Shown one piece after another: positions 48,601 to 59,275 of a stretch of 64,000 nt of DNA. Source of the stretch: Clitoria ternatea (lineage: Eukaryota; Streptophyta; Magnoliopsida; Fabales; Fabaceae); contig CM075669.1 of assembly GCA_037962975.1 (NCBI GenBank), positions 121,164,501 to 121,228,500 on the forward strand, in the 5' to 3' direction. The position numbers and the translations under genes are program-made. The notes beneath the pieces are model-generated. The model did not search any database and was not told the origin of the DNA. It saw only the letters and a program-made list of their open reading frames with translations. How positions within the stretch are numbered: position 1 is the stretch's first letter; every line of letters begins with the position of its first letter.

Positions 48601-48767
48601 TGCGGTCCACTGAATCTACCGGTGTTGACATCCATCTCAACAACTATCCTCTCTCCCCGGTGACGCCTACGTGTGACGTCTGGCATCTGGGTAACACCTC
48701 TACTCTTCCGAGCAGAGGAACCACTGGCCTATGAGTCCGACCTGGATCGTCCATCCTGGTCAGCCAT
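45658..48767 (-). pseudogene. CACTA1 second gene: Transposase_24-like plus Ulp1-type peptidase, 13 exons
   Basis: Model from GT-AG sites that keep phase (minus strand, 5' to 3'): 48767-48483, 48390-48293, 48213-48105, 48030-47788, 47710-47587, 47510-47314, 47221-46904, 46823-46606, 46529-46362, 46288-46184, 46090-46018, 45932-45837, 45740-45658. Start ATG at 48767 (MADQDGRSRSDS). Exons 1-4 match plant Ptta/En/Spm proteins (GERIVVEMD, WDAFVASRHS). Exon 6 is coiled-coil-like. Exons 9-12 form a C48/Ulp1-type peptidase: AHWRLLVICPKD (His), ALYFDSLH (Asp), GTYECGYFV (Cys). Four in-frame stops (one in exon 1, three in exon 4), all explicable as C-to-T, disable it. Role probably end binding or protein processing during transposition; unproven. 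Confidence 0.85.
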
Positions 48768-48881
48768 GAGTATCTGTCCAAACAAGGAAAAAAACTGTCA
48801 AATATTTAATATAACATTTAAAACAACGAATAACTAATATAACATGTAATTCAATGTCTCACCAACAAGATTAATACCCTA

Positions 48882-51800
48882 TTAAGATGAAATATTTTCC
48901 CACAAGCCCTCATGGTGGTCATGACGACTGGCAACTACATCATCTATGTCATGTTCCATGATAGATGTTGGAATACGTGTTGTAGTTGATGGAATGTCCA
49001 CAATATCAATATTGGGGTCTCCAATGTGTCTACCTTGGATAACAATTGACCACCGTTTGTCAGCTGGGTCAGCCACATAAAAAACTTGCTTCACCTGCGT
49101 TGCCATTATGAATGGTTCGTCCTTATGCCCTATCTTGTTGAGGTCCACCAACGTAACTCCTAAATCATCAGTTGTGACACCGTTCTTATTGTCAACCCAT
49201 TTGCATTTAAACACAGGAACGGTGAAGGGACCGTAATCAACTTCCCATATATCTTCAATCACACCAAAGTAGCATGACTCGGCCATCACAGGGTTGTTGT
49301 CCTTTGTAGTTGAGAAATGCATTGACTGAGCCACAACCATCACTCCACTATTTTGATTTGTACTCTTTTCATCCTGTGTCCTTGTATAAAACGAATAGTT
49401 GTTTATGTCATACCCACAAAAGGTGAGGACATCAAAGTTCGGGCCCTGTGCTAGTCGATGTAATGTCGAGGATGTAGATACATCTTTCAGGACGGTCTTT
49501 TGGAACCACTGCATGAAACTCTTGTTGTGTTCATTCAACAACCACTTTTCAGTCATTTTAGGGTTGGTTTTCTTGACTAGCTCCTTGTGTGTGGCTAGAT
49601 ACGGTTGCACGTCGTCCGTGTTGTTTAAAATATACAAGTGTGCCTGAAGGACATCAGCACGTGGCATGCTCTTCACTTTTTTTCCAATCGTTCCTTTCCC
49701 ATCCAATCTCCCTTCATGACGAGTCGTTGGAATACCAATGCTTGCAGCATGTGACATATATTCAGTGCAAAACTCAATTGCTTCCTCTGCAATATATCTT
49801 TCCACAATTGAAGCTTCAGGACGATGTTGGTTCTTCATATACCCTTTCAATATCTTCATATATCGCTCAACGGGATACATCCACCGTAAGAACACTGGAC
49901 CACACCAACGGACCTCTCTCACCAAATGGATGATTAAGTGGACCATTATGTCAAAAAAAGAGGGCGGGAAATACATTTCAAGCTGACATAATATAAGTGA
50001 TGCTTCCTGTTCCAACACATCCAATTCGCCGGGCACGATTACCTTGCAACATATGGAATTGAAAAACATACACAACCTTGTTATGACATTTCTCACATTT
50101 TTAGGAAGAATGTCACGAATGGCGATAGGCAGAAACTGCTGCATCAACATGTGACAATCGTGAGACTTCAACCCAACTAACTTCAAATCTTTCATGGAAA
50201 CACAAGACTTGATGTTGGAGCTATAACCAGACGAAACTTTCACACTTCATAACGATTCACACAGACTTTGTTTTTCTTTTCTGGATAACATATGACATGC
50301 TGGAGGCAAATATGTTCTTTTGCCCTTTGATTGTGGATGCAAATCCTGACGTATACCCATCAACTCTAAGTCCATACGCGAGTTTAGGCCATCCTTAGTC
50401 TTCCCGGGTATGTTTAAGAGTGTACCAACTAAACTGTCGCACACATTCTTCTCCACATGCATTACATTAATGCAGTATCTTACATCAAGCTCCCTCCAAT
50501 ATGGCAGGTCAAAAAACACTAACCTTTTCTTCCAGTTGTTTTGTGTCGGGTGCTGTTTTTCACACTTACCAAATTGCACATTGACGTCCTTCACCTTTTC
50601 ATATGCCTGGCGACCAGATAGTGGTGGAGGAGCCATTTCAAAATCTTGGGCACCGTTAAACGACTTCTTCAACCTTCGAAACAGATGATTCGCTATAAGA
50701 AACCTTCGATGTCGAAGATAAACATTTTTCCTGCCATGATGCAACCGCACAGAACTAGTCCCCTCCTCACACACTGGACAAGCTTTATGACCCTTCACAC
50801 TGTACCCAGATAAGTTACCATACGCTGGAAAGTCATTGATTGTGCAAAATAGCATGGCACGCAATTTGAATGATCGCCCGGTAAACCCATCAAACACTTC
50901 AACCCCGTCTTCCCACAACCTTTTGAGGTCTTCAACCAATGGAGTTAAATATACATCAATGTCGTTCCCCGGTTGTCGTGGACCAGAAATCATCATTGAT
51001 AACATCACATATTTTCGCTTCATGCACAACCATGGCGGCAAGTTGTAAACAAACAACAAAACAGGCCACGAACTATGGTTTGTGCTCAGGTTCCCAAACG
51101 GGTTCATGCCGTCTGTGGCTAGTGCAACCCTAACATTTCTTGGTTCATTGGCAAATTCTGGAAAAATCCTATCCATTTTCTTCCATTGCGACCCATCGGC
51201 CGGATGCCTAAGTAGTCCATCAACAACCCTCTCATCAGCATGCCATCTCATAAGTTTTGCATCATCTGCATTGGCAAACAGACGCTTTAGTCTTGGAACT
51301 ATAGGTAGATACCACAACACCTTTGCAGGAGACCCTTTAGTGCATACCTCATCAGAATCCGCCTCTTTCTTCTTATACCGTGACACCCCACATCTAGGAC
51401 ATCGATGCAGCATTTCTAACTCACCCCGGAATAATACACAATCATTTGGGCATGCATGTATTTTCTCATACTCCAAACCCATAGGACACAACACCTTTTT
51501 GGCCTCATAGTTATGATTCGGCAAGGTGTTTCCAGCTGGGAGCATTTCTTTCAACAACTTCAATAAGTCAGTGAAACTTTTATCCGTCCACCCGTTTATG
51601 GCCTTCAAATTAAACAATCGCAAAACTGCTGATAACCTCATGAAATTGAGGCAGTTTGGATACAACGGCTGCTCAGAGTCCTCACACAGAGTTGTATATA
51701 CATGAGCTTTCTTAAAACCTTCTACCCCTACATCACGGATCATATCCTCGAGTCGGTCATCCATGTCGACATCGTTGTCATGCATCGAGCTTCGATTTTT

Positions 51801-52060
51801 AGTCTGAGAGCTGTTACTTGGCACCACCACATCTTCACCATGCCATATCCAACGCGTATAACTACGTAGAAAACCGTCATACAGTAGATGTTCTCGCACC
51901 TCTTCCAAGTCTACCCGACGCAGGTTGAAGCATTTAACATAAGGGCAAAAATACTTTCCATTCACCCCCACTGCATTCCTCGCTACGAATTCTATAAATG
52001 ATTCAACTCCCCCTCGTACTCCAGACTTAGGCGTGATGCAGTTATCCAACTCCGATCCAT
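48882..52060 (-). pseudogene. CACTA1 TNP2-type transposase
   Basis: ATG at 52060 gives MDRSWI, the usual TNP2 start. One base is lost near 52010-52020, after which a single frame runs to 48882 (open pieces 52049-50247 and 50243-48882, split by a TGA at 50247 that stands for an arginine-type CGA). Domains in order: N-terminal zinc-like region (YFCPYVKCFN), Transposase_21 core (CPNDCVLFRGELEMLHRCPR, LPPWLCMKRKYVMLSMMISG, TINDFPAYGNLSGYSVKGH, KACPVCEE), DUF4218-like (GLKSHDCHMLMQQFLPIAIR, MVHLIIHLVREV), DUF4216-like (YFGVIEDIWEVDY, VFKCKWVD). Known role: DDE-type cutting at CACTA ends in the nucleus. About 1056 codons, a normal length. Confidence 0.93.
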
Positions 52061-53740
52061 ACTAACTCTTTACAAGGTGCTATGATCAACCTCACTTTTT
52101 ATACAAAGGTGGTGGTCCTATACCCATTCAGCATGACAATTGTTTTTATACGTCATTCATATATACAGGTTAGGACTTATTTTAAAATTTGATGAAATTT
52201 CGGCAGCATTTCGCATTGGTCTCTAAGTACACAAAATGAGAGTGGTCAAATCAAATTCAACCACAACCAAATATGCACCCAGAGAACAACACAAAATGCA
52301 AGTTACCGAAATTTTATCAAATTTTAAAATAACTCCTAACTTGTACATACTAACAATGACGTATAAAAAATAATTGTTCATCCCAAACTGTCCAAACAGA
52401 CAATTCAAGATTCAACACAAACGATGACATTAATTGATTTAATGACCATTTGTGTCGAATCTCAAACGGGGAACTACGGTTCACTCATATGCACAACAAC
52501 TTTCATACTAGTTAACAACCACACACATACAACAGCAATAAACATAACATATAAGAGCAACCAACAATAACAGAAATAAAATAGATAATAATTTAGTTAA
52601 CTTTTTTCCTAAATTAGTATGATGTTTTTAATTTGTGTTATTTTGAAGTAGAAGTATGGTGTTGGAGTATGGATTATGGATTATGGATTATGATGTTGGT
52701 TTATAATGCAGGTTCAAACTTTAGACTTTTATTTAGTAATTAATATGATATTTTTAAATTCTATTATTTTCAAGTAGAACTATGGTGTTAGATGATGGAT
52801 TATGGATTATGAGAATTGAGATTTGTACTTTTATTTTATGGATTACGGCTTATGGACATGGTGTTGAATTTGGTTAAATTCTACTTAAGAAGAACAATAT
52901 AAGTTCTAGGAGAACAGTAATCTCAACCATTTAGAACTTTTCAATTTAGGGAGTACATTTTAACCAAAAGAGGTATCTTATAATATTTCTAAAGTTCATA
53001 CACCCAATTTAAACTTACAACTACAAATCAATAGGTTGGTTCATCCAAAGATTGTTAATGTAACTAGTTATCCTATGAATATAAGGCTTCCATCTTAATT
53101 TTCTAGAATATATAGGTGATAAATTTTCACTGTTACAAAATCGATTATCTGTGATATATAAACAGAGTTTAAACCTGGTAATTTTCTCTATAACTTAAGC
53201 TTTTGAACCAATAACTATCGTGTCACAGGAAACAAGGAATCAAATTATTATGTACCAACAGAGAAAGAATCAATAATTGAACAATGAAATTATTATGTAC
53301 TTACGACCTAACAAAACAGGACCATTCATAAACAACACAAAATAACAAACAGAGGAAGAAGAAGTGTTCGTCGCTGCTCCTACGCCGGGTGACCTCCATG
53401 CAGGCCATCTAACAAATATAGATACAGAGGTAACATTAACAATGAAAAGACACACACAGAGGCAACATTGGTTCAGCTTCTACTACATACGCATTTTAAT
53501 GGGGGGTTCAGGGAACAGAGGGTTCTCAGCAGCAAGTGACCGAATGACAAACGCGCATGACAATGGGGGTTCAGGGAACCTACCTGAATGAAGAAAGGAA
53601 GAAGATGCTGAACAGAGAGAAGGGCACGAAGCTCAGGGGACGAAGCTCAGAGAGAATGGAGAAGACGACAACCAACGCGCAGAAGAAGAGAAAGTGAAAA
53701 AAGAGTGAAAGGCGCGGCTTTTGAAGTTTCAGAAAGGATG
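52061..53740 (-). other. CACTA1 noncoding upstream region
   Basis: No protein. The part 52165-52870 matches 37548-38300 of CACTA2 and contains TGGATTATGGATTATGG microrepeats. Near 53584-53710 the minus strand has a pyrimidine-rich stretch ending TTCATTCAG|GTAGGTTCC, a likely noncoding leader exon with splice donor for the TNP2 transcript. Confidence 0.45.
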
Positions 53741-54250
53741 TATATTCACGGTTCCCCTTGAAACCGTGAATATATTACACATATATTCACGGTTTAACAA
53801 ACAACCGTGGATAAATGTTAACTATATATCCACGGTTATGATCCCAATCGTGGATATATATTGAAATCTATAATCACAGTTATAGAAACAACCGTGGACA
53901 TACAGTTCCCAGTGATTAAACCCTAAAACCTGAACTATATATCCACGGTTGGAAATACAACCGTGATTATAGATTTCAATATATATCCACGGTTCACATC
54001 ATAACCGTGATCGTACCCTAAAATATATATTCACGGTTGTGAATACAACCGTCGATATATATTTCAGGTACTATATATCCACGGTTGACTCCTCAACCGT
54101 GAATATATATTGATAGGTACGTTCACAGTTATGATGTTAACCGTGGATATATAGTTTTCTCTGATTAAAACGTTCACCTTATAATTTCAAAAATGCCACC
54201 GCGCATGTTTTTATCACTGATTCTCTTCTACCCGTGAATATATCCCCGTT
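53741..54250. repeat. Right subterminal repeat array of CACTA1
   Basis: Alternating ATTCACGGTT, TCCACGGTT and complements, similar in number to the left array, ending just before the right terminal repeat at 54253-54275. Confidence 0.85.
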
Positions 54251-54275
54251 GTTATATCCAATTTTTGCACTAGTG

Positions 54276-54278
54276 TTG
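54276..54278. repeat. CACTA1 target duplication, right
   Basis: TTG, matching 44925-44927. Confidence 0.9.
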
Positions 54279-54389
54279 GGCGGTGGCTCACAATCTTCCC
54301 CACCTTCCTCATCAGCGTAATCAACTGGATGATCGAAGTCGTGAAACGGGATTGCCACCTCACTATTCTCAAGAGAGTCATTTTTGGAT
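54279..54389 (-). pseudogene. Element E second coding exon, 5' piece before CACTA1
   Basis: An acidic linker (FHDFDHPVDYADEEGGEDCE) that begins right after a splice acceptor (TTGCAG, exon from 54389) and would join, without CACTA1, to the RT frame at 44924. It matches the linker before RT in Ogre-type proteins. Confidence 0.75.
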
Positions 54390-54614
54390 CTGCAATTTAG
54401 TGTGTTGTGGAAAATGAAAAAAAAGGAACAAGGGAGTAAAGAGAAGGATTCAAAGCAAGGATAAAGGAAACAAGAAAAGTTTTTTTTTATTTTGATACGT
54501 GTTTATTGATGAAAATGATAAAAACAAGTTTTTTCACCCTTATTACATGGAAGAGTCCCAAAGCCTTAGGTAGAGCAGAGGGACGAACAAGTACTTAAAG
54601 CATAAACAAATTAC
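54390..54614 (-). other. Intron of element E between G-patch and RT
   Basis: A 225-base intron, GTAATT...TTGCAG, T-rich toward its 3' side on the transcribed strand. Splicing joins the last lysine codon before the stop at 54611 to the acidic linker in phase. A spliced intron at this place is a known, unusual property of Ogre elements and may regulate pol expression. Confidence 0.75.
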
Positions 54615-55171
54615 TTTGGTGAAACATTCAAAGTCGTAGGGAGCTCGACGGCCTCCCAGTTATGAAGTTCTTGGCCCGGCGGATAAGCAATCACAAAATC
54701 AGCACTATCATAGAGACTTTCTTCAATGACGGCCACTTCGTCTGAAGGCATCAGTCTGGCGCTACGGAAGCTTTTGTAGAGATCACAAATGGGGACTCTC
54801 GCAATATAAGGTTCTCTGCCGGTAAGACGGGCAACCCTTCTTTCCCTTTTCTCTTCCTCTACCATTTTTCTGTCGGCAGCTGTGGGCCAGTATCCCAATC
54901 CAAAACCATTTCTGTTCTCAAGCAAGCGTATAGGTTCCACTTCTCCATTCAAAGCACGTCCTAGCCCTCTTCCAGGTTTATACCCTTCACGCAACATTAT
55001 CTTTTCCATCACTAAAGATGCACTTGGCATGTAAGCCTTTACCATTGTGGCTCCTTCCCCCACATAGGTGGCATTTGCTATCTCCAATGCTTGGAAAGAG
55101 GTTTCAAGGGCCTCTTCCGTTGCCTCGATGTAAGGGGTTGTCAGAGGTTTGCTAACCAGAAGGTCCTCCAC
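54611..55171 (-). pseudogene. Element E G-patch region
   Basis: One hundred and eighty-six residues in the same frame as the protease, after a TAG at 55217. A G-patch motif (MLREGYKPGRGLGRALNGE, then NRNGFGLGYWP) occupies about residues 58-98. G-patch domains bind RNA or RNA helicases and occur in Ogre polyproteins. The TAA at 54611 lies inside the intron, so unspliced RNA would end here and spliced RNA would continue into RT. Confidence 0.85.
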
Positions 55172-55216
55172 ACCAGAAATAATTATCAGCTTATTGTTAA
55201 TTATGAACTTTAGTTT

Positions 55217-56686
55217 TTAGTGCAGAGTAGAGGGTACTACTCCAGTAGAATGAATCCACGGCCTGCCTAATAAACAGCTGTAGGCAGGCGAGATGTCCAT
55301 GACTTGAAAAAGGACCTGGAATGTGCATGGCCCAACCTGTATGGACAGCTCAATCTCGCCCATGACCTCCTTCCGAGTTCCATCGAAAGCTCGTACTATT
55401 GTGGCACTCGGCTTTATATAAGTCCCATCGAATGGTAACTTGGCCAATGTAGACTTTGGCATGACATTGAGGGACGACCCATTGTCAACAAGTACTTTTG
55501 CTAAGATGTGATCTCGGCACTTCATAGAGATATGGAGAGCTTTGTTGTACCCCATTCCCTCTGTCGGTATTTCGTCATCAGTGAAGGTCAGATAGTTGTC
55601 TGCAATAATATGCCCCATTATTCCCTGAAACTTATCAACAGGAATGTCATGACTGACATGGGCCTCGTTCAGGACCTTCATCAACGTCTTTCGATGTGGC
55701 TCAGAACTCATCAGTAATGATAACAGAGAGATTTTTGTAGGAGTATGGGTTAGCTGGTCAAGCACTTGATATTCACTCTGGCGAATAAACTTTAAGAATT
55801 CATGGGCTTCTTCATCAGTCACGGCCCTTTTGGTTTCACCACTAGCTCCTTCTTCGCCCACCTTGGCTTTCCCGACAATCTGATCCTTCTTCGGCTTTGG
55901 AGGGGCGTATACCCTCCCACTTCGGGTCACACCACCTATCCCAACAATATTCGTGATGGACGACGGAGACGGATCACTCGAGACCGAGCCTGCAATGGTT
56001 ACACCTGCGTCGTATTTCCAAGGTACGGCTCGAAAATCCTTGCTTGTAAGTGGGGTAGGTGCTTGAATAGTGATAGTTGGTTGTATAGAAATGGGAGCCA
56101 CTGATGGGTTCCTGCTATAGAAAATTGTCAAGGGCTTAGGGACTCGTGCCCTTGTCTCTTCCTGGACCATGTTGACCTCCCCTTCATGGCGCTTATAGAC
56201 CTGTACAATATGGCTGTTCATGAGGCTCTGAAGGACCTCACAGAAACCTTTGTGTTCAGTCTGCTCGTTTTCATGTTCCATTCTCCAGGTCTCTTCAATT
56301 AATCCCCTTTCAAGCAAAAGGGAATGAACTACCCTTAACGGCATTCTTATGTCAGCAACATTCTTAATGCACTCATCATCATTTTCCATGGTGTTGACCC
56401 TTGAATTTCTATGGTTAGGTAGGGGATTCGTGGCTACATTTGGGCTGCCTTCCTTAAAGTTAATCCGGTCGGCTTTAATCAAATCCCTTACTTTATACTT
56501 CAATGCCATATAGTTTTCAGTGGAATGCCCCGGTGCTCCGGCGTGATAATCACACCGGGCGTTGAGATCATACCCCTTGGGGTAAAGGGGTTCTACTGGC
56601 TTTAAAGGGCATGGCGCCACTAAATTGTTGTGAATGAGGAGAGGTAAAAGTTCAGTGTATGTTATTGGGATGGGATTGAATTGCAT
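55217..56686 (-). pseudogene. Element E gag C-terminus and protease
   Basis: Four hundred and eighty-nine residues. Near residue 45 a modified zinc knuckle, RCDYHAGAPGHSTENYMALK, has the last cysteine replaced, as in other Ogre gags. From about residue 390 is the aspartic protease: ILAKVLVDNGSSLNVMP (catalytic DNGS in place of the common DSG/DTG) and AYSCLLGRPWIH. It stops at TAG 55217, a likely CAG change, in frame with the G-patch part. Confidence 0.88.
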
Positions 56687-56746
56687 AGGTGTGTGGTCAT
56701 TGTTAGGTTTCCTTGCAGTCTGATTAGGGTTAGGTGGTTGAACTGT

Positions 56747-57532
56747 TTATTGTGGAGGACGATATGGCATAGGTTGCAGTATAGGTGCTCTAACAATGGG
56801 TGGACGAAAATGAGGAGGATAAGAGGTTGGGTTGTGGACGGCAGCGGCCACATATGGATTCGGTGCGTAAGAATTGAGGGCTTGAAAAATGGTGGGGGTG
56901 AATGGTCTTGGTTGGTCCCTTCTCTGATCATAAGAGATGAAATTGGTCTCCCCGTCTCTCCTCCTACCATCACCTGGCGCCGGTCTTTTCATATTGGATG
57001 CCCCAGATGGGCCCCAGATAATCTTCCCTGTTCGTACCCCACTTTTTATTCTCTCCCCGATAGTCACAATGTCAGAGAAATTTAAGGAAACACTGCCAAT
57101 CATTCTGTCATAGAAGGGTGACTGAAGCGTATCGATGAACATCGCTACTACTTCTTTCTCTGACAGCGGGGGGTCAACCTGTGCATCAGTTTTACGCCAT
57201 CATTGAGCGTACTCCTTAAATGTCTCATTGTCCTTTTTTGTCATGTTTTGTAGCTGCACTTTGTCGGGCGCCATGTCTAAATTGTATTTGTACTGTTTCA
57301 TGAAAGCGTCAGCCAAGTCCTTCCAGCAGCGAATACGAGTTCGTTCCAAGTAGGCATACCAGGTGAGGGAAGCCCCATCTAGACTATCTTGGAAACAGTG
57401 GATTAACATCTTATCATCGGATGAATGAGACGCCATCTTCCGGTAGTACATTGTAAGATGATTTCTTGGGCAAGTCATTCCCCGATATTTGTTAAAATCT
57501 GGAATTTTGAACTTAGGGGGGAATAATGACAT
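56747..57532 (-). pseudogene. Element E gag, capsid core
   Basis: Two open pieces in one frame, 57532-57200 and 57142-56747, split by a TGA standing for arginine in AQRWR; a TAA (from CAA) ends the second. Conserved gag text: KFKIPDFNKYRGMTCPRNHL, DDKMLIHCFQDSLDGASLTW, MKQYKYNLDMAPDK, PPLSEKEVVAMFIDTLQSPF and YDRMIGSVSLNFSDIV. It forms the particle shell. A one-base insertion near 57515 shifts it from the upstream part. Confidence 0.9.
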
Positions 57533-58375
57533 CCGGGACTAGGTAGAGTTCGGAGGCATCAATCAATCCAAAACCTTCCACTCCTTCCACAACCCTTAGT
57601 CGCTCCTCTACGATCTCTATCTTTCCTTTTTGGGAGACATTGACTATTCTAGGGCCAGTAGCTGGATTTACCATTTGGGTTATGCCTTGCGGATTGGCAG
57701 TATAGGGGTTCATGTACCCGTATGGATAGCTGTAAAGCTGGTGGAAAGGTGTAGATGTATGAGGCTAGTTTGTTGGGCCAGTATTTAGTGGAGGACCCTG
57801 GGGTTAGCCTGTAGGTTGTGTAGTATAGACTGGCTGGGCCATCTGGGTGGCTTGGGCTAGGGTGGCTTGGGCTGGAGTGGCTTGAGCTTGAGCGGCTTAT
57901 GCTTGGGCGTTTTGTTGCTCATGGAGTGGTGGTATAGTGGGTTGAGTGGGGTGTGAGGTTTGGGGATTTGCTACTTGGTAGTCGTGGATGTCTTGTGGGT
58001 AAGTGAGCAGTGGGGGAAAGTGTCTCGGTGGTAAGCCATAAGGCAGAAAAGGTACCGGGTTACCGTCTGGGCCAATAAATGTATGTTGTTGTGCATAGGA
58101 CATGTTGTAGTGTGGTTGGGGATCAACAGCAGGGTTAGGCCTTTCGACATTGATAGTGAGAGGAGGAGCCGTTGGATTGGGAAATTGAGTCCTTGTCGGA
58201 CCAAAACCTGGGGGATGTAGCGGGATGGCAGGTTGTTGTTGGGCGTCCTCAATACCTGCAGAGGAGCCCCTTCTGTGATTCTCTTTTCCAGAAGCTTGGT
58301 CAACTCGGCGACCTGTTCCTTCAACTGATTGAACTCATTTCTGAAATCTTCGTCCCTGATTTCTGCTTCAGCCAT
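57513..58375 (-). pseudogene. Element E gag, N-terminal region
   Basis: Start ATG at 58375 (MAEAEIRDEDFRNEFNQLKE), a coiled-coil opening typical of this gag class. After a frameshift near 58240, proline-rich pieces follow in another frame: 58103-57897 (QQHTFIGPDGNPVPFLPYGL) and 57713-57513 (VSQKGKIEIVEERLRVVEGV, LVPDVIIPP), which lead directly to the capsid core. The Gln/Pro-rich spacer between 57897 and 57713 has two stops. Confidence 0.8.
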
Positions 58376-58689
58376 GAGTCTTGTTTGGAGTCGGGTCTGG
58401 TAAGGATGCTTACCCGTAATGTCTAATGAAAGTCAAAACAAGAAATTGTTAAAAGAAAGCATTAAGTAAAAACAGTAAAAGAAAAACAAATAGCATGGTG
58501 CGCGAAGCTATCGCGGAACTCGGCCAGTATCCTCTGACCGTTTCTCAGAATGTCACGTTCAAAAGTACTATGTATATGATAAATAGAAATTAACTTGAGA
58601 TAGTTGTTGATACAAAAGAATCCTTCTTTCTAAATTCCACCAAAATACATTACCGCTGCTAGTCTATTTTTTTATGCAGAAAAAGTAAA
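58376..58689 (-). other. Spacer between ORF1 and gag of element E
   Basis: No open frame or motif. It separates the ORF1 stop at 58690 from the gag ATG at 58375. Confidence 0.5.
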
Positions 58690-59235
58690 TCAGCCATTCC
58701 TAGCTCGGACAATCATGGCCCTTATTTTACAAATCCTTTCTCTACAGTAATCAAGGAAGGTTACAATTTCTTCTGGGGTGGTAAGGGGATTAACCATTCC
58801 CTCAGCTTGCTTAAGTAGGAGCGGGAGGTTTTCCAGAGTCCCATTAGCCAAATGTGCCAAGTGGGCAAAACGGTTCATCCATGAACGAATGACTTCGTCT
58901 TGTTGTGTCATTTCAGCTTCCAAGATACGAATAGCCTCATGACAGTCTTGCTCGATATCCATCGCGCGTCGCCGTTCGCCATTTATCTCATGCTGGCAAG
59001 CTTCTACCACTTCATTAAGCTGATGCTCTAATTGGCTAACTTGCGATTGTAGAAGCTCTCTTTGCACCAGGGCGTTTTGCTCGTGCTCTTTGGCTTTTAC
59101 CAACATGTCCCTCAAGAGTTGCTTGTCAGCCAATATGGTATCCCTTTGCTTGCTCTTCATTCTCAGTTGAGTATTAGCTGTTCGGAGGCATTGACTTTGC
59201 TTCTTCAAGTAATCCCTTTCGATGCTTTTTACCAA
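58690..59235 (-). pseudogene. Element E ORF1, coiled-coil C-terminus
   Basis: One hundred and eighty-one residues, mostly heptad-like coiled coil (ILADKQLLRDMLVKAKEHEQ, ELLQSQVSQLEHQLNEVVEA), ending PLTTPEEIVTFLDYCRERIC. It continues ORF1 after a one-base frameshift near 59220-59240. Function is unknown; self-association is likely. Confidence 0.75.
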
Positions 59236-59275
59236 TCTCCTTGATGGTTTGCTTGCTTTCTAAGTTTTCCCTTTT

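Larger units (their letters stand above)
44928..54275 (-). mobile_element. CACTA1: complete En/Spm-type transposon
   Basis: A 9348-bp element with inverted ends: CACTAGTGGAAAAAATGG at the left and, reverse-complemented, CACTAGTGCAAAAATTGG at the right, flanked by TTG duplications. Subterminal arrays of TCCACGGTT/AACCGTGGA fill about 450-500 bases at each end. It holds two minus-strand genes, a TNP2-type transposase (48882-52060) and a Transposase_24/Ulp1-type gene (45658-48767), the usual two-gene plan. Both have nonsense codons, and TNP2 has a frameshift near its start, so the copy looks recently inactivated. It is inserted in the PR-RT linker of element E. Confidence 0.95.

Noticed and set aside
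51082..51510. A 142-codon plus-strand frame
   Set aside because: It is antisense to the well-supported TNP2 coding region.
56681..57085. A 134-codon plus-strand frame
   Set aside because: It is antisense to the element E gag.
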